This document shows positions 41,254-49,587 of a DNA stretch of 64,000 nucleotides, piece by piece (within the stretch, counting starts at the first letter, position 1; every line of letters begins with the position of its first letter). Below the pieces are notes generated by a model. It was not told where the DNA came from. It saw only the letters and a list, made by a program, of their open reading frames with translations, and made no database searches. Position numbers and translations under genes: made by a program. Origin of the DNA: Actinoplanes aureus (GTDB lineage Bacteria; Actinomycetota; Actinomycetes; Mycobacteriales; Micromonosporaceae); NCBI RefSeq assembly GCF_015704865.1, contig NZ_JADQTO010000006.1, positions 344,601 through 408,600 of the forward strand, read 5' to 3'.

Positions 41254-42564
41254 ATGCGAACCGCTCTCGCCGCGACCGCCGGCCTCGTCCTCGCCGCCGG
41301 CATCGCCATCATTCCCGCCACCGCCTCCGCGGCGGTTCCCGCCGCGGCCCGTCAGGTGCTCCCCGCGAACGACGGGTGGGCGGCGGCCACCACCGGAACC
41401 ACCGGCGGCGCCGCGGCCGACGACGCGCACGTCTTCGTCGTCCGCAACCGGGCCGAACTGGCCGCCGCGCTCGCCGGCGGCACCGATCCCACCCCGCGGA
41501 TCGTCCTGGTCGCGGGCACCATCCGGGCCAACACCGACGACCAGAACCAGCCGCTGACGTGTGCTGATTACGCCGACCCGGCCTACAGCCTGGATCAGTA
41601 CCTGGCGACCTACGAACCGGCCGTGTGGGGTCGTGCCGCCCGGCCCAGCGGTCCGCTCGAGGAGGCCCGGGTCCGGTCGGCGCGCAACCAGGCGGCCCGG
41701 ATCAACCTGCGGGTGGGCGCGAACACCACGATCTTCGGCCTGCCGAACGCCCGGTTGGTCGGAGCGAACCTGCTGATCCAGAACGTGGACAACGTGATCG
41801 TGCGGAACCTGCGCCTGGAGGACGCCGCCGACTGCTTCCCGGCCTGGGACCCGACCGACGGCTCGGCCGGCAACTGGAACTCGGCGTACGACCTGGTCAC
41901 GGTGACCGGGTCGACGCACGTGTGGGCCGACCACAACACCTTCAGCGACGGCAACAACGTCGACGCGAGCCAGCCGCTGTACTTCGGGCGGCCGTACCAG
42001 GTGCACGACGGGGCGCTCGACGTCATCCGCGCCTCCGACCTGGTCACCATCTCGTACAACGTGTTCCAGGAGCACGACAAGACGATGCTGATCGGCTCGT
42101 CGAACACGGTCGGCGCGGATGTCGGCAAGCTGCGGGTCACCGTGCACCACAACAAGTTCGCGAACGTCGGGCAGCGGGTGCCGCGGGTCCGGTTCGGCCA
42201 GGTGGACGTCTACAACAACTACTACTACCTGACCGATGAGGACGCGTACTCGTACTCGTGGGGCGTCGGGGTCTACTCGGCGATCTACGCGGAGAACAAC
42301 TTCCTGCTGCGCAGCGCGGACCTCGCCCTGGACGACTTCGTCTACGACTGGGGCGGCACCGCGATGACCGAGATCGGCACGCTGACCCGGGTCGGCACCG
42401 GGCCGGTCGAGCCGGTCAGCCTGCTCGGTGAGTACAACGCCACGCACGACCCGGACCTGGGCACCGACGCCGGCTGGACGCCGGTGCTGCGGCCCGGATC
42501 GGTCACCCCGGCCGCGCAGGTGCCGGCGGTCGTGAACGCTCAGGCCGGCGCCGGAAAGGTGTAG
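41254..42564 (+). CDS. Secreted pectate lyase, PL1 family
   Basis: 436 aa, 6 nt after the cupin gene. Signal peptide 1-26 (ATASA). PL1 parallel beta-helix motifs: LVGANLLIQNVDNVIVRNLRLE, VTGSTHVWADHNTFSDG (the WxDH Ca2+ motif), DLVTISYNVFQEHDKTMLIGSS and GQRVPRVRFGQVDVYNNYY (RxPxxR catalytic Arg). It cleaves polygalacturonate by Ca-dependent beta-elimination outside the cell, supplying unsaturated oligouronides. Strong evidence that the operon is for pectin use. A 12-bp hairpin with T-run follows. Confidence 0.94.
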   Translation: MRTALAATAGLVLAAGIAIIPATASAAVPAAARQVLPANDGWAAATTGTTGGAAADDAHVFVVRNRAELAAALAGGTDPTPRIVLVAGTIRANTDDQNQPLTCADYADPAYSLDQYLATYEPAVWGRAARPSGPLEEARVRSARNQAARINLRVGANTTIFGLPNARLVGANLLIQNVDNVIVRNLRLEDAADCFPAWDPTDGSAGNWNSAYDLVTVTGSTHVWADHNTFSDGNNVDASQPLYFGRPYQVHDGALDVIRASDLVTISYNVFQEHDKTMLIGSSNTVGADVGKLRVTVHHNKFANVGQRVPRVRFGQVDVYNNYYYLTDEDAYSYSWGVGVYSAIYAENNFLLRSADLALDDFVYDWGGTAMTEIGTLTRVGTGPVEPVSLLGEYNATHDPDLGTDAGWTPVLRPGSVTPAAQVPAVVNAQAGAGKV

Positions 42565-42570
42565 CCGAAA

Positions 42571-42608
42571 GCGGCCCACTCCGGCAGCCGGGGTGGGCCG
42601 CCGCAATT
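42571..42608 (+). terminator. Terminator of the pectin operon
   Basis: GCGGCCCACTCC (42571-42582), 7-nt loop, GGGGTGGGCCGC (42590-42601) with one T-G pair, then CGCAATTTT. Ends the operon 7 nt after the lyase stop. Confidence 0.85.
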
Positions 42609-42770
42609 TTGTGAGAATTGCTCGCCGAACGTCGTCGATCTCTGTATATCGAACCGTTGTAAACGTGCTTCTGCTGCTCCGACGTGGCTTTCCGGCCCCT
42701 TGTGAATCGAGGGGTCGTGCCGGGTTGAATGCGCTGTGTACGGTGCGGAACGGCCTGCCGGAAACTCTGA

Positions 42771-44426
42771 ATGATAGGTGCCGGATCTGTGACCGTGAGT
42801 CCCCTGCGCCCCGGTGATCCCCAGCGAATCGGCACTTATCGTCTCCTCGGCCGCCTCGGTGAGGGTGGGATGGGCTCGGTCTTTCTCGGACAGAGCGAGA
42901 TCGGCCGCCGCGTCGCGGTGAAGGTCGTCCGGCCCGAGCTGTCGTCCGACCCGGAGTTCCGGGCCCGCTTCCGCGGCGAGGTGGAGCGGGCCCGGCAGGT
43001 GCCGCCGTTCTGCACCGCCGAGGTCCTCGACGCGGACGCGGACGCCGACCACCCGTACCTGGTGGTCGAGCTGGTCGACGGGCCGAGCCTGGCCGAGGTC
43101 GTCGGGGAACGCGGCCCGCTGACCGGCGGCAGCCTGCACAACGTGGCGATCGGCGTGGCCACGGCACTGGTCGCGATCCACGACGCCGGCGTCGTGCACC
43201 GCGACCTCAAGCCGGCCAACGTGCTCTTCGACCTCGCCGCCCCGAAGGTCATCGACTTCGGGATCGCCAAGGGGGTCGGCAGCGTCGACCAGCACACCGA
43301 ACCCGGCCAGGTGGTGGGCACGATCGCCTACATGGGACCGGAGCGGTTCGACGTGGCGACCTCGCGGAGCGTGGGGCCGGCCACCGACATCTTCGCCTGG
43401 GGCGCGATCGTCATGTACGCCGCCACCGGCCGGACCCCGTACAGCTGGGACGACATGATCGGCGCCGCGGCCGGCCTGCGGCTGCCCGAGCCGGACCTGG
43501 CCGGACTGCCGCATCCGCTGCGCGAGCTGGTCCGGATCGCCCTGCGAGCCGACCCGGCGGCCCGGCCCACCGCGCACGAACTCCTGGACCGCCTCCTGCG
43601 TGCCGGCGCCGCGGGCAATCCGCAGGTGCGGGCAGGACTGGCCGGCCGGCCCGAACTCCGCCGGGCGGCCGCCGCGGTACGTCACACGGTCCGGATGGTC
43701 ATCCCGCAGCGAGCCGGCGGCCCGTCTCCGGAATGCCGGGCTCCGGGGCGCCGGGCTCCCGGCCGCCGGGCCCGGAATCGCCCGGCCGGCACCGGTGTGC
43801 TGGCAGCCTTGGTCGCGCTCGGCACCAGCATCAGCCTCTTCGCCGCGCTGCCGGCGGGGGATCGCCCGACCGGGCCGCGGCCCGCGCCACCGGTCAGCAG
43901 CCTGTCCCTGGGCGACCGCGGCGAACGGGCCTCCGGACCCGCCAGCCGGGACGAGCAGCGCCCGACGTGCGCCCTCGCCGGTCCGCTGGAGCTACGGCCC
44001 GAACTGCCCGCGGTGGCCGCCTGCCCGCCGGCCACCGTCGAGGGCGGCTGGTCGGTCGGCGCACGGTTCGCTCTGGCCGCCCGGGAGGCGTGCGCGCTGA
44101 TCCGGGTGCGGTCGGATGCGGGTGCCTACCGGGTCACCGTCTGCGACGACCGCGCCCTGCTGGAGGCCGAGACCGGCCGGCTGGTGCGGATGCTCGCCTT
44201 CCAGTCGCTGCGGGCGCCCGCGGACCCGGCCGCGTGGCGTGACCTGACGGTGCGGGCCGACGGGAGGGACCTCGAGGTGACCCTCGACGGGCGGCGGGTG
44301 CTCACCGCGCCGGTCGCGATCGCACCGGTTCGCGGAGCGGTGGTGCTCGGCATGACGGCCGGCGCCGGGACGGTTGCCGGGCAGACCGTGGTGACCTTCG
44401 CCGAGGTCGCGGTCGAGCCGGTCTGA
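42771..44426 (+). CDS. Ser/Thr protein kinase with single membrane segment and extracellular C-terminal domain
   Basis: 551 aa from ATG 42771; GTG codons at 42789 and 42795 are alternative starts nearer the conserved region. Hanks-type kinase domain ~20-280: LGEGGMGSVFLG, Lys51, HRDLKPAN (Asp145), IDFGIAKG (Asp162) and MGPERF. After an Arg/Pro-rich juxtamembrane part, one membrane segment (~344-362, GVLAALVALGTSISLFAAL) precedes an extracellular ~160-residue region with Cys residues and a C-terminal beta-sandwich-like sequence (DLTVRADGRDLEVTLDGRRV). No PASTA repeats. Likely senses an extracellular cue; substrate unknown. Confidence 0.9.
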   Translation: MIGAGSVTVSPLRPGDPQRIGTYRLLGRLGEGGMGSVFLGQSEIGRRVAVKVVRPELSSDPEFRARFRGEVERARQVPPFCTAEVLDADADADHPYLVVELVDGPSLAEVVGERGPLTGGSLHNVAIGVATALVAIHDAGVVHRDLKPANVLFDLAAPKVIDFGIAKGVGSVDQHTEPGQVVGTIAYMGPERFDVATSRSVGPATDIFAWGAIVMYAATGRTPYSWDDMIGAAAGLRLPEPDLAGLPHPLRELVRIALRADPAARPTAHELLDRLLRAGAAGNPQVRAGLAGRPELRRAAAAVRHTVRMVIPQRAGGPSPECRAPGRRAPGRRARNRPAGTGVLAALVALGTSISLFAALPAGDRPTGPRPAPPVSSLSLGDRGERASGPASRDEQRPTCALAGPLELRPELPAVAACPPATVEGGWSVGARFALAAREACALIRVRSDAGAYRVTVCDDRALLEAETGRLVRMLAFQSLRAPADPAAWRDLTVRADGRDLEVTLDGRRVLTAPVAIAPVRGAVVLGMTAGAGTVAGQTVVTFAEVAVEPV

Positions 44427-44505
44427 ACCGGCCACAATGGTTTGCTGACCTGCGGACATGCGCAGGCGAGCGCACGGATAGCGCTGATCGCTAACGGACA
44501 GGTTT

Positions 44506-44534
44506 CTTAAGAGGACAGCCCCTCGAGTCTTAAG
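44506..44534. promoter_or_regulatory. Inverted repeat CTTAAGA...TCTTAAG with inner GAGG/CCTC pairing
   Basis: CTTAAGA (44506-44512) and TCTTAAG (44528-44534), plus GAGG (44511) and CCTC (44521) inside, in an AT-richer intergenic patch about 85 bp before the repeat-protein gene. It could be an operator, or the terminator of the kinase gene. Confidence 0.4.
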
Positions 44535-44557
44535 TTTGGCTTTATTTCGATCCGCTG

Positions 44558-44571
44558 TGGGAGCGTTCCCG
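44558..44571. promoter_or_regulatory. CebR-like operator TGGGAGCGTTCCCG ahead of the repeat-protein gene
   Basis: Matches the CebR/LacI box TGGGAGCGCTCCCA at 12 of 14 positions and retains GGGA/TCCC arms. Located 42 bp before the ATG. The regulator is not identified. Confidence 0.5.
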
Positions 44572-44613
44572 TACGGACCGGGTGAGAACGCGGTTCGAAA
44601 GGAAGGCACGCAG

Positions 44614-45804
44614 ATGAAGCGCTACCGGAGCTACCGGAACAACGGGGGAACGAACATGCGGCGCTGGCGGGTGGCCGGCGTGGCGGGCGTCGCGGTGGCC
44701 CTGGTGGGTGTGGGACTCGGCGTCGCGGCCGCGGCCGACGAGGCGGTGCCCACGGTGAACTGCCCGACCGTCGCCGACAAGCTGCCGGCCGTCCCGGCCT
44801 CCGCGCAGGCCGAGGTCACCAGCAACCTGGCCCAGCTGAACAAGCAGATCCAGGAGGCGAACGCCCGGATCGCGAGCTCGGTCGGCCAGGGCGGGCCGAA
44901 CTTCATCAACAACGCGATCCTCGGGCCGCTGAAGGACAAGCGGTTCGCGGCGATCAACCGGATGGAGACGGCGATCGGGCGGGCCGCGGCCAAGCCGGAT
45001 CTGAACGCCGAAGGTCTCGCGCCCTGCTCGCTGAACGAGAACGGCGGCGGCGAGGCGGCACCGGAGCCGACCGTGGCACCCACCAACGGCGGCGGCAACG
45101 CCGGCGGCGGGAACAATGGCGGTGGTAACGACGGCGGGGACGCGCTGCCGACCGTGAACTGCCCGACCGTGGCGGACAAGCTGCCGGCCGTACCGGCGTC
45201 CGCGCAGGCCGAGATCCAGCGCAACCTGGCCCTGCTGAACACGCAGATCCAGGAGGCGAACACCCGGATCCGCAACACCGTGGGCCAGGGCGGGCCGAAC
45301 TTCATCAACAACGCGATCCTGGGGCCGCTGAAGGACAAGCGGTTCGCGGCGATCAACCGGATGGAGACGGCGATCGGGCGGGCCGCGGCCAAGCCGGATC
45401 TGAACGCCGAAGGTCTCGCGCCCTGCTCGCTGAACGAGAACGGCGGCGGCGAGGCGGCACCCGAGCCGACCGCGGTCGCCACCGCGAACCCGGACGACGT
45501 CGCGGCGAACCTGCCGACCGTCAACTGCCCGCAGGTGAACATCACCGTGGCGATCCCTGCCTCCGCGCAGGCCGAGATCGACCGCAACCTGGCTCTGCTC
45601 CAGACCCAGATCCAGGAGGCGAACAACCGGATCCGCAACACGGTCGGCCAGGGCGGCCCGAACTTCATCCAGAACGCGATCCTCGGCCCGCTGGAGGGCA
45701 AGCGGTTCGCCGCGATCAACCGGATGGAGACGGCGATCGGCCGGGCCGCGGCCAAGCCGAACCTCAACGCCGAAGGCCTCGCGCCCTGCTCGCTCAACCA
45801 GTGA
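44614..45804 (+). CDS. Secreted protein made of three ~95-residue repeats
   Basis: 396 aa from ATG 44614 with AAAGGAAGG upstream. Signal-like N-terminus (VAGVAGVAVALVGVGLGVAAAA, ~20-41). Three tandem copies of one domain start near residues 46, 179 and 301, each PTVNCP..., two helices (QAEIQRNLALLNTQIQEANTRI), NTVGQGGPNFINNAILGPL, RFAAINRMETAIGRAAAKP and AEGLAPCSLN, with one Cys at each end of the domain suggesting a disulfide. Linkers are Gly/Asn- or Pro/Glu-rich. No known enzyme motif; probably a surface or extracellular structural/binding protein. Copies 1 and 2 share 140 identical nucleotides. Confidence 0.75.
   Translation: MKRYRSYRNNGGTNMRRWRVAGVAGVAVALVGVGLGVAAAADEAVPTVNCPTVADKLPAVPASAQAEVTSNLAQLNKQIQEANARIASSVGQGGPNFINNAILGPLKDKRFAAINRMETAIGRAAAKPDLNAEGLAPCSLNENGGGEAAPEPTVAPTNGGGNAGGGNNGGGNDGGDALPTVNCPTVADKLPAVPASAQAEIQRNLALLNTQIQEANTRIRNTVGQGGPNFINNAILGPLKDKRFAAINRMETAIGRAAAKPDLNAEGLAPCSLNENGGGEAAPEPTAVATANPDDVAANLPTVNCPQVNITVAIPASAQAEIDRNLALLQTQIQEANNRIRNTVGQGGPNFIQNAILGPLEGKRFAAINRMETAIGRAAAKPNLNAEGLAPCSLNQ
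44923..45461 (+). repeat. 140-nt identical direct repeat within the repeat-protein gene
   Basis: 44923-45062 and 45322-45461 are identical base for base, including silent sites, while other parts of the two domains differ. This points to recent duplication or gene conversion. Confidence 0.85.
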
Positions 45805-45811
45805 GAGCGCG

Positions 45812-45858
45812 CGCTGCCCGGCGCCGGGTCCCCCCGAACCCGCCGGCGCCGGGCAGCG
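45812..45858 (+). terminator. 16-bp stem terminator after the repeat-protein gene
   Basis: CGCTGCCCGGCGCCGG (45812-45827) pairs perfectly with 45843-45858 around a 15-nt C-rich loop, 8 nt past the stop. Confidence 0.75.
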
Positions 45859-45933
45859 TGTGAACCGTACGAATCTCGAAATCGGCCCGGCCGTCCCACG
45901 GCCGGGCCGATTCGTGTGCGCCGCCACCCGGTG

Positions 45934-45961
45934 GGCTATCGGATAGTGCTATCCGATAGCC
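45934..45961. promoter_or_regulatory. Four-half-site palindrome upstream of the RHH gene
   Basis: 28-bp perfect inverted repeat: GGCTATCGGATAG, TG, CTATCCGATAGCC. Each arm is itself a palindrome (CTATC-N-GATAG), giving four CTATC/GATAG half-sites at even spacing. This is the architecture expected for cooperative binding by ribbon-helix-helix dimers; an RHH protein is encoded 98 bp downstream. Confidence 0.8.
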
Positions 45962-46058
45962 TCCGGGCTCGCTTTGTGGCACGCGCGCCTCCACGGCGAC
46001 GTAACAGAGGCGTGGTAGAAAACCCGCCAGCACGAGTCGCCGTCGAGAGGGAGCCGCT

Positions 46059-46466
46059 GTGCCGTTCGCCCGCACCGTGACAGGTGCCGTCAGGTCCGGC
46101 GCCAGCGTGGTGGTCTATCTGCCGGTGAGTCTGCGCTCCCGGCTCCGCGCCCACGCCGCCGCGACCGGGCGGTCGCACACCCAGCTCGTCTTCGACGCGC
46201 TCAATGCCACCCACGACCGGTTCGCCGACCTGGTCACGGCGCACGGCCCGGCGGCGGCGGTCGCCGACGGGATCTTCGTGGCGCAGCGTACGGGTCGCCG
46301 GCAGCACTCCGAGGATCAGGTGCAGGTGTCGATCCGGCCGAATCCCGCGAACCTCGCCGTCATCGACGACCTCGCCGCCCGGCACACCACCGGCAACCGC
46401 TCCGCGTTGATCGCGACCGCGCTCGACGAGTTCCTCCCCGCCGTGTCGAAAGGCGTACCCGCGTGA
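46059..46466 (+). CDS. Tandem ribbon-helix-helix-like DNA-binding protein
   Basis: 135 aa from GTG 46059 with GAGAGGGAG upstream. Two segments each follow the RHH/CopG pattern of a short strand then two helices: SVVVYLPVSLRSRLRAHAAATGRSHTQLVFDALN (~16-50) and VQVSIRPNPANLAVIDDLAARHTTGNRSALIATALDEFL (~89-128). A tandem RHH monomer could contact two half-sites of the upstream palindrome. It overlaps the following membrane-protein gene by 4 nt, so both are made together. Likely an autoregulatory repressor or partition-type DNA-binding protein; this is inference. Confidence 0.65.
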   Translation: MPFARTVTGAVRSGASVVVYLPVSLRSRLRAHAAATGRSHTQLVFDALNATHDRFADLVTAHGPAAAVADGIFVAQRTGRRQHSEDQVQVSIRPNPANLAVIDDLAARHTTGNRSALIATALDEFLPAVSKGVPA

Positions 46467-48637
46467 AGCAGCTCAATGAACTGATCGCGGACTTCTGGCA
46501 GGACTACGCCGCCCTGCTGCTGCTCGGCGCCGGCCTGGTCGGCGTGTTCTCGCTCCTCGGGCTGGGCATCTGGGCCAGACGGTCGAAGAAGCCGCTGCGC
46601 CCGATCGCCCTGGCCGTCAGCATGAACCTGGCCTTGCTGCTCAACGCCGAGGGCATGTGGGTGATCGCGATCGACCAGCTGAAACTGCCGAAGATCTTCG
46701 CGGTCCTGGTCTTCGCGGTCTTCGAGATCTGCTTCCTGACCGCGACGTCGCTGGCCGCCGAGCAGTACCGGCGTACCACGGTCTACGGCCCGGACGGCAA
46801 GATCGTCACTCCTGGTCACCCCGGGTCGATGCTCTACATCGCCGCCCTGATCGCGGCGCTCTCCGGCATCATCGTGGCCAGCAACGCCGTCACCGGCACC
46901 GAGAAGCTGCTGCGGCTCGCCGTACCGTGCGTGATCTTCTTGATGTGGTGGGCGGCGCTCACCGCCGCCGGGCAGCGGGTGCGGCGCGGCCGCTTCGCCT
47001 ACAGCCCGCGCCGGCTCGCCGAGCGCTGGGGATGGCTCATCCCGGACGACGACCCCGATCTGGTACGGATGGCCGCCGACCGCCAGGTGCGCCGGATGAT
47101 CGTCAACCACCACCGGGTCAGCAGCGGTCGCTGGCCCAGGGCCTGGTGGCGGTCCCGGTTGCTGAAGGACGCTCGCACCGCCGGCGAGCCGGTGGTTCAT
47201 GACGTGGTCGAGCAGCTTGCCCGCATCCAGCGCGTCATGGACCTGCTGATCCCGGGCGGCGCGCCGGGCGCCGGCCAGGCGCCTGCGCTGCTTGCGGCCG
47301 CCGATCCGCTCGTCCCGCCCGCTGCGGCCCTCTCCGCCCCGGCGGTGCCGGCCTTCTCCCCGGTCGCGTCGGCCCCGGTCGCGGCTGAGCCCGCTTCGGT
47401 CTCCGCCGTGCCCGCCTCGGTTCCGGTCGCGTCGGTTCCGGTCGCGGCCGTGCCCGCTTCGGTCTCCGCCGTGCCCGCGTCGGTCCCGGCCACGTCCGCG
47501 TCGGTTCCGGCCGGGCCCGCGTCGGTTCCGGCAGCGTCCGCCTCGGTCCCCGTCACGTCCGCGTCGGTTCCGGCCGGGCCCGCGTCGGTTCCGGCAGCGT
47601 CCGCCTCGGTCCCCGTCACGTCCGCGTCGGTTCCGGCCGGGCCCGCGTCGGTTCCGGCAGCGTCCGCCTCGGTCCCCGCCGCGCCGGCCTCGGTTCCAGC
47701 CGCGTCCGCTGCGGCGGGCCCGGCGTCGGCCGGCCTGAGCGCGCCGGACCGGAGCGCCCCCGCGGTGCAGCCCGTCCAGTTCGTGCAGCCGGTGGAGACC
47801 GATCCCGTGCCGCTGGACGCGGTGCCCGAGGTGCCCACACCGCGCCGGTCACCCGAGGAGGAGGTCCAGCCCACGGCGGTGGTGCCGGTCTCGCCGGCCC
47901 CGGCGATCCCGGCCTGGGCCTCCACGCCCACCGGTTCCCGCCCGGCGGTCAGCATCCCCGGGTCGCCCTGGTGGCGGCTGGCCGTGCAGAACCTGAGCCG
48001 CCACCTGGCCACCGAGACGAGCCCCGAGGAACTGCTGGAGATGAGCTATCTCCAGGTCACCGAGCTCGCCCGGACCCTGGCGCCGCGGGTGCCCGAGCTC
48101 GGTGACGGTGTCGTCCGCGCCTTCGTCATCGACTACGTGCGGGAGCTCAGCGGCGAGCACGGTGAGGCGGCGTACCCGTGGCGTGATCTTCTCCCGCAGC
48201 CGGCCGTCGCTCCGAAGGGCTCGCCCGCGTGGCTGGCCGGCCTGGAGGCGCTGCGCGGCGCCCTGGAGGAGGAGCTCGGGCAGGGCGAGTTCCCGCGTGA
48301 TCCGCGCGAGCTCGCGGAGCTGCTCGCCCCCAGCGCGCCCCGCCTCGACGACCTGACGATCCGCGGGTTCGTCACCGACTACTTGCAGGCGCTCGGTGGC
48401 CAGTCCGGACCGGGAGCGGCCGAGGAGTGGCAGCACCTGCTGCCCCGCCCGCAGGGTGGCCGGGGCGCCAGCGACGAGGAGATCCTCGAGGTCTACGGCC
48501 GGCAGCTGGACGAGATCCTGCGTGCCACCGGCCGGCTGAGCCGGTACCGCGTGCAGTCCCTCACCGGCGTGAAGAGCCGGGTCCAGGCCGACCGGATCAA
48601 GGCCACCGTGGAGGAGCGGGTCGCCGCGCCGGCGTGA
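46463..48637 (+). CDS. Large membrane protein with Ser/Val/Pro repeat linker and duplicated C-terminal domain
   Basis: 724 aa from GTG 46463 (GTGA overlap). Five membrane helices in the first ~175 residues (YAALLLLGAGLVGVFSLLGLG, PIALAVSMNLALLL, IFAVLVFAVFEICFL, SMLYIAALIAALSGIIV, LLRLAVPCVIFLMWW) resemble membrane proteins of actinomycete plasmid-spread (Spd/DUF2637) type, though I cannot confirm that. A cytoplasmic low-complexity linker (~275-460) of ASVPA-type repeats follows, then two related ~75-residue modules (~495-575 and ~580-660, sharing a FVxDYxxxL...LLPxP pattern) and a C-terminal HTH-like helix pair (RYRVQSLTGVKSRVQADRIKATVEERV). Function unknown. Confidence 0.65.
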   Translation: MKQLNELIADFWQDYAALLLLGAGLVGVFSLLGLGIWARRSKKPLRPIALAVSMNLALLLNAEGMWVIAIDQLKLPKIFAVLVFAVFEICFLTATSLAAEQYRRTTVYGPDGKIVTPGHPGSMLYIAALIAALSGIIVASNAVTGTEKLLRLAVPCVIFLMWWAALTAAGQRVRRGRFAYSPRRLAERWGWLIPDDDPDLVRMAADRQVRRMIVNHHRVSSGRWPRAWWRSRLLKDARTAGEPVVHDVVEQLARIQRVMDLLIPGGAPGAGQAPALLAAADPLVPPAAALSAPAVPAFSPVASAPVAAEPASVSAVPASVPVASVPVAAVPASVSAVPASVPATSASVPAGPASVPAASASVPVTSASVPAGPASVPAASASVPVTSASVPAGPASVPAASASVPAAPASVPAASAAAGPASAGLSAPDRSAPAVQPVQFVQPVETDPVPLDAVPEVPTPRRSPEEEVQPTAVVPVSPAPAIPAWASTPTGSRPAVSIPGSPWWRLAVQNLSRHLATETSPEELLEMSYLQVTELARTLAPRVPELGDGVVRAFVIDYVRELSGEHGEAAYPWRDLLPQPAVAPKGSPAWLAGLEALRGALEEELGQGEFPRDPRELAELLAPSAPRLDDLTIRGFVTDYLQALGGQSGPGAAEEWQHLLPRPQGGRGASDEEILEVYGRQLDEILRATGRLSRYRVQSLTGVKSRVQADRIKATVEERVAAPA
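47498..47676 (+). repeat. 63-nt tandem repeats coding the Ser/Val/Pro linker
   Basis: Near-identical units begin at 47498, 47561 and 47624, encoding SVPAGPASVPAASASVPVTS plus A. Shorter diverged units flank them. In frame. Confidence 0.85.
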
Positions 48638-48725
48638 CGTCAGGACCGGTACGCGTGCCCGTAGTGGTGCGGGTGCCGCCGCGCCACTCCTCATCGGTTG
48701 CCAGCACGCGGTAGATCCTGCCCGG

Positions 48726-49568
48726 TCAGGCCCCGGCGATCCAGACGTCGCGGTTGCTGATCACGGTCAGGTCGTCGCGCCCGGCCAGGCCGCCGTGCAG
48801 CAGGCCGTCCAGAGTGGCCTGGTCCCCGGCCGAGAGCCGGTCGGCGAGCGAGTGCCGGAAGCGGCGCAGCGTGGCCTCCGCGTAGCGCACGGCCTCGTGC
48901 GGCAGGGGCGCCACCCGCTCGACGGTGAGGACGTGCTGGTCGTGGACGGTGAAACCGGCGGCCTTGAGACGGGCCGTCCAATCCGAGCCGATGTGCGGCA
49001 GGTGCTCGGCACGGGCCTCGGCGTGCGCGGCGTGCAGGCGGTCCTCCAGGCCGTCGCCGAAGCCCGCGGGCAGGAAGTTCGGCATGCGCTCCATCTCCAC
49101 CAGCACCAGCAGGCCGCCCGGGCGCAGGGCGGCCCGGACGTCACGCAGCACCCGGTCCGGGTCGGTCATGTGGTGCATCGAGGACGACGCCCACACCAGG
49201 TCGGCGGGACCCAGGCCGGGCCAGCCGGCGTCGAGGTCGGCCCGCACCGGCCGGATCCGCCCGGCCAGGCCGTGCCGGCCGGCGGCGGCGGCGAGGTGCC
49301 GCTGCAGATCCTCCGAGGTGTCGACCGCGGTCACCGTCGCCTCCGGGAAACGCCGCAGCAGGGCGAACGACCCCGTGCCGGTCCCGCTGCCGACGTCGAT
49401 GATGTCCCGCACCACAGTCGTGGCCAGCTCGGCGATGCGGGCGGTGAGTGCGTCGATCTCCGCACTGGCGACCTCGGCGTCCAGGTCGAGCATCTCCGTC
49501 ATGTCGTGGTCGCCGTCGTGTCCGTGGCCGTGCCCGGGGTGGTGGTGAGGTGCGTGTTCGGATGCCAT
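48726..49568 (-). CDS. SAM-dependent class I methyltransferase with His-rich N-terminus
   Basis: 280 aa from ATG 49568. Residues 7-22 hold a His/Asp/Gly cluster (HHHPGHGHGHDGDHD) that could bind a metal. Rossmann methyltransferase follows: IIDVGSGTGTGSFALLRRFP (motif I), VTAVDTSEDLQRHL, DLVWASSSMHHMTDPDRVL and LRPGGLLVLVEM. Small-molecule type; substrate unknown. Divergent from an XRE-cupin regulator with only 48 bp between starts and a leaderless-type TACAGT box. Confidence 0.88.
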   Translation of the reverse strand: MASEHAPHHHPGHGHGHDGDHDMTEMLDLDAEVASAEIDALTARIAELATTVVRDIIDVGSGTGTGSFALLRRFPEATVTAVDTSEDLQRHLAAAAGRHGLAGRIRPVRADLDAGWPGLGPADLVWASSSMHHMTDPDRVLRDVRAALRPGGLLVLVEMERMPNFLPAGFGDGLEDRLHAAHAEARAEHLPHIGSDWTARLKAAGFTVHDQHVLTVERVAPLPHEAVRYAEATLRRFRHSLADRLSAGDQATLDGLLHGGLAGRDDLTVISNRDVWIAGA

Positions 49569-49575
49569 GCGTCCG

Positions 49576-49581
49576 ACTGTA
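49576..49581 (-). promoter_or_regulatory. Candidate leaderless -10 of the methyltransferase (TACAGT)
   Basis: TACAGT on the minus strand, then 7 nt and ATG 49568. No ribosome site. Confidence 0.6.
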
Positions 49582-49587
49582 CGAGCA

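Noticed and set aside
47498..47676. CRISPR-like array
   Set aside because: The 63-nt units are contiguous, in frame and encode a protein linker; there are no distinct spacers.
46463..48637. Integrative conjugative element module
   Set aside because: The membrane protein recalls plasmid-spread proteins, but there is no integrase, relaxase, replication gene or att site in the window.
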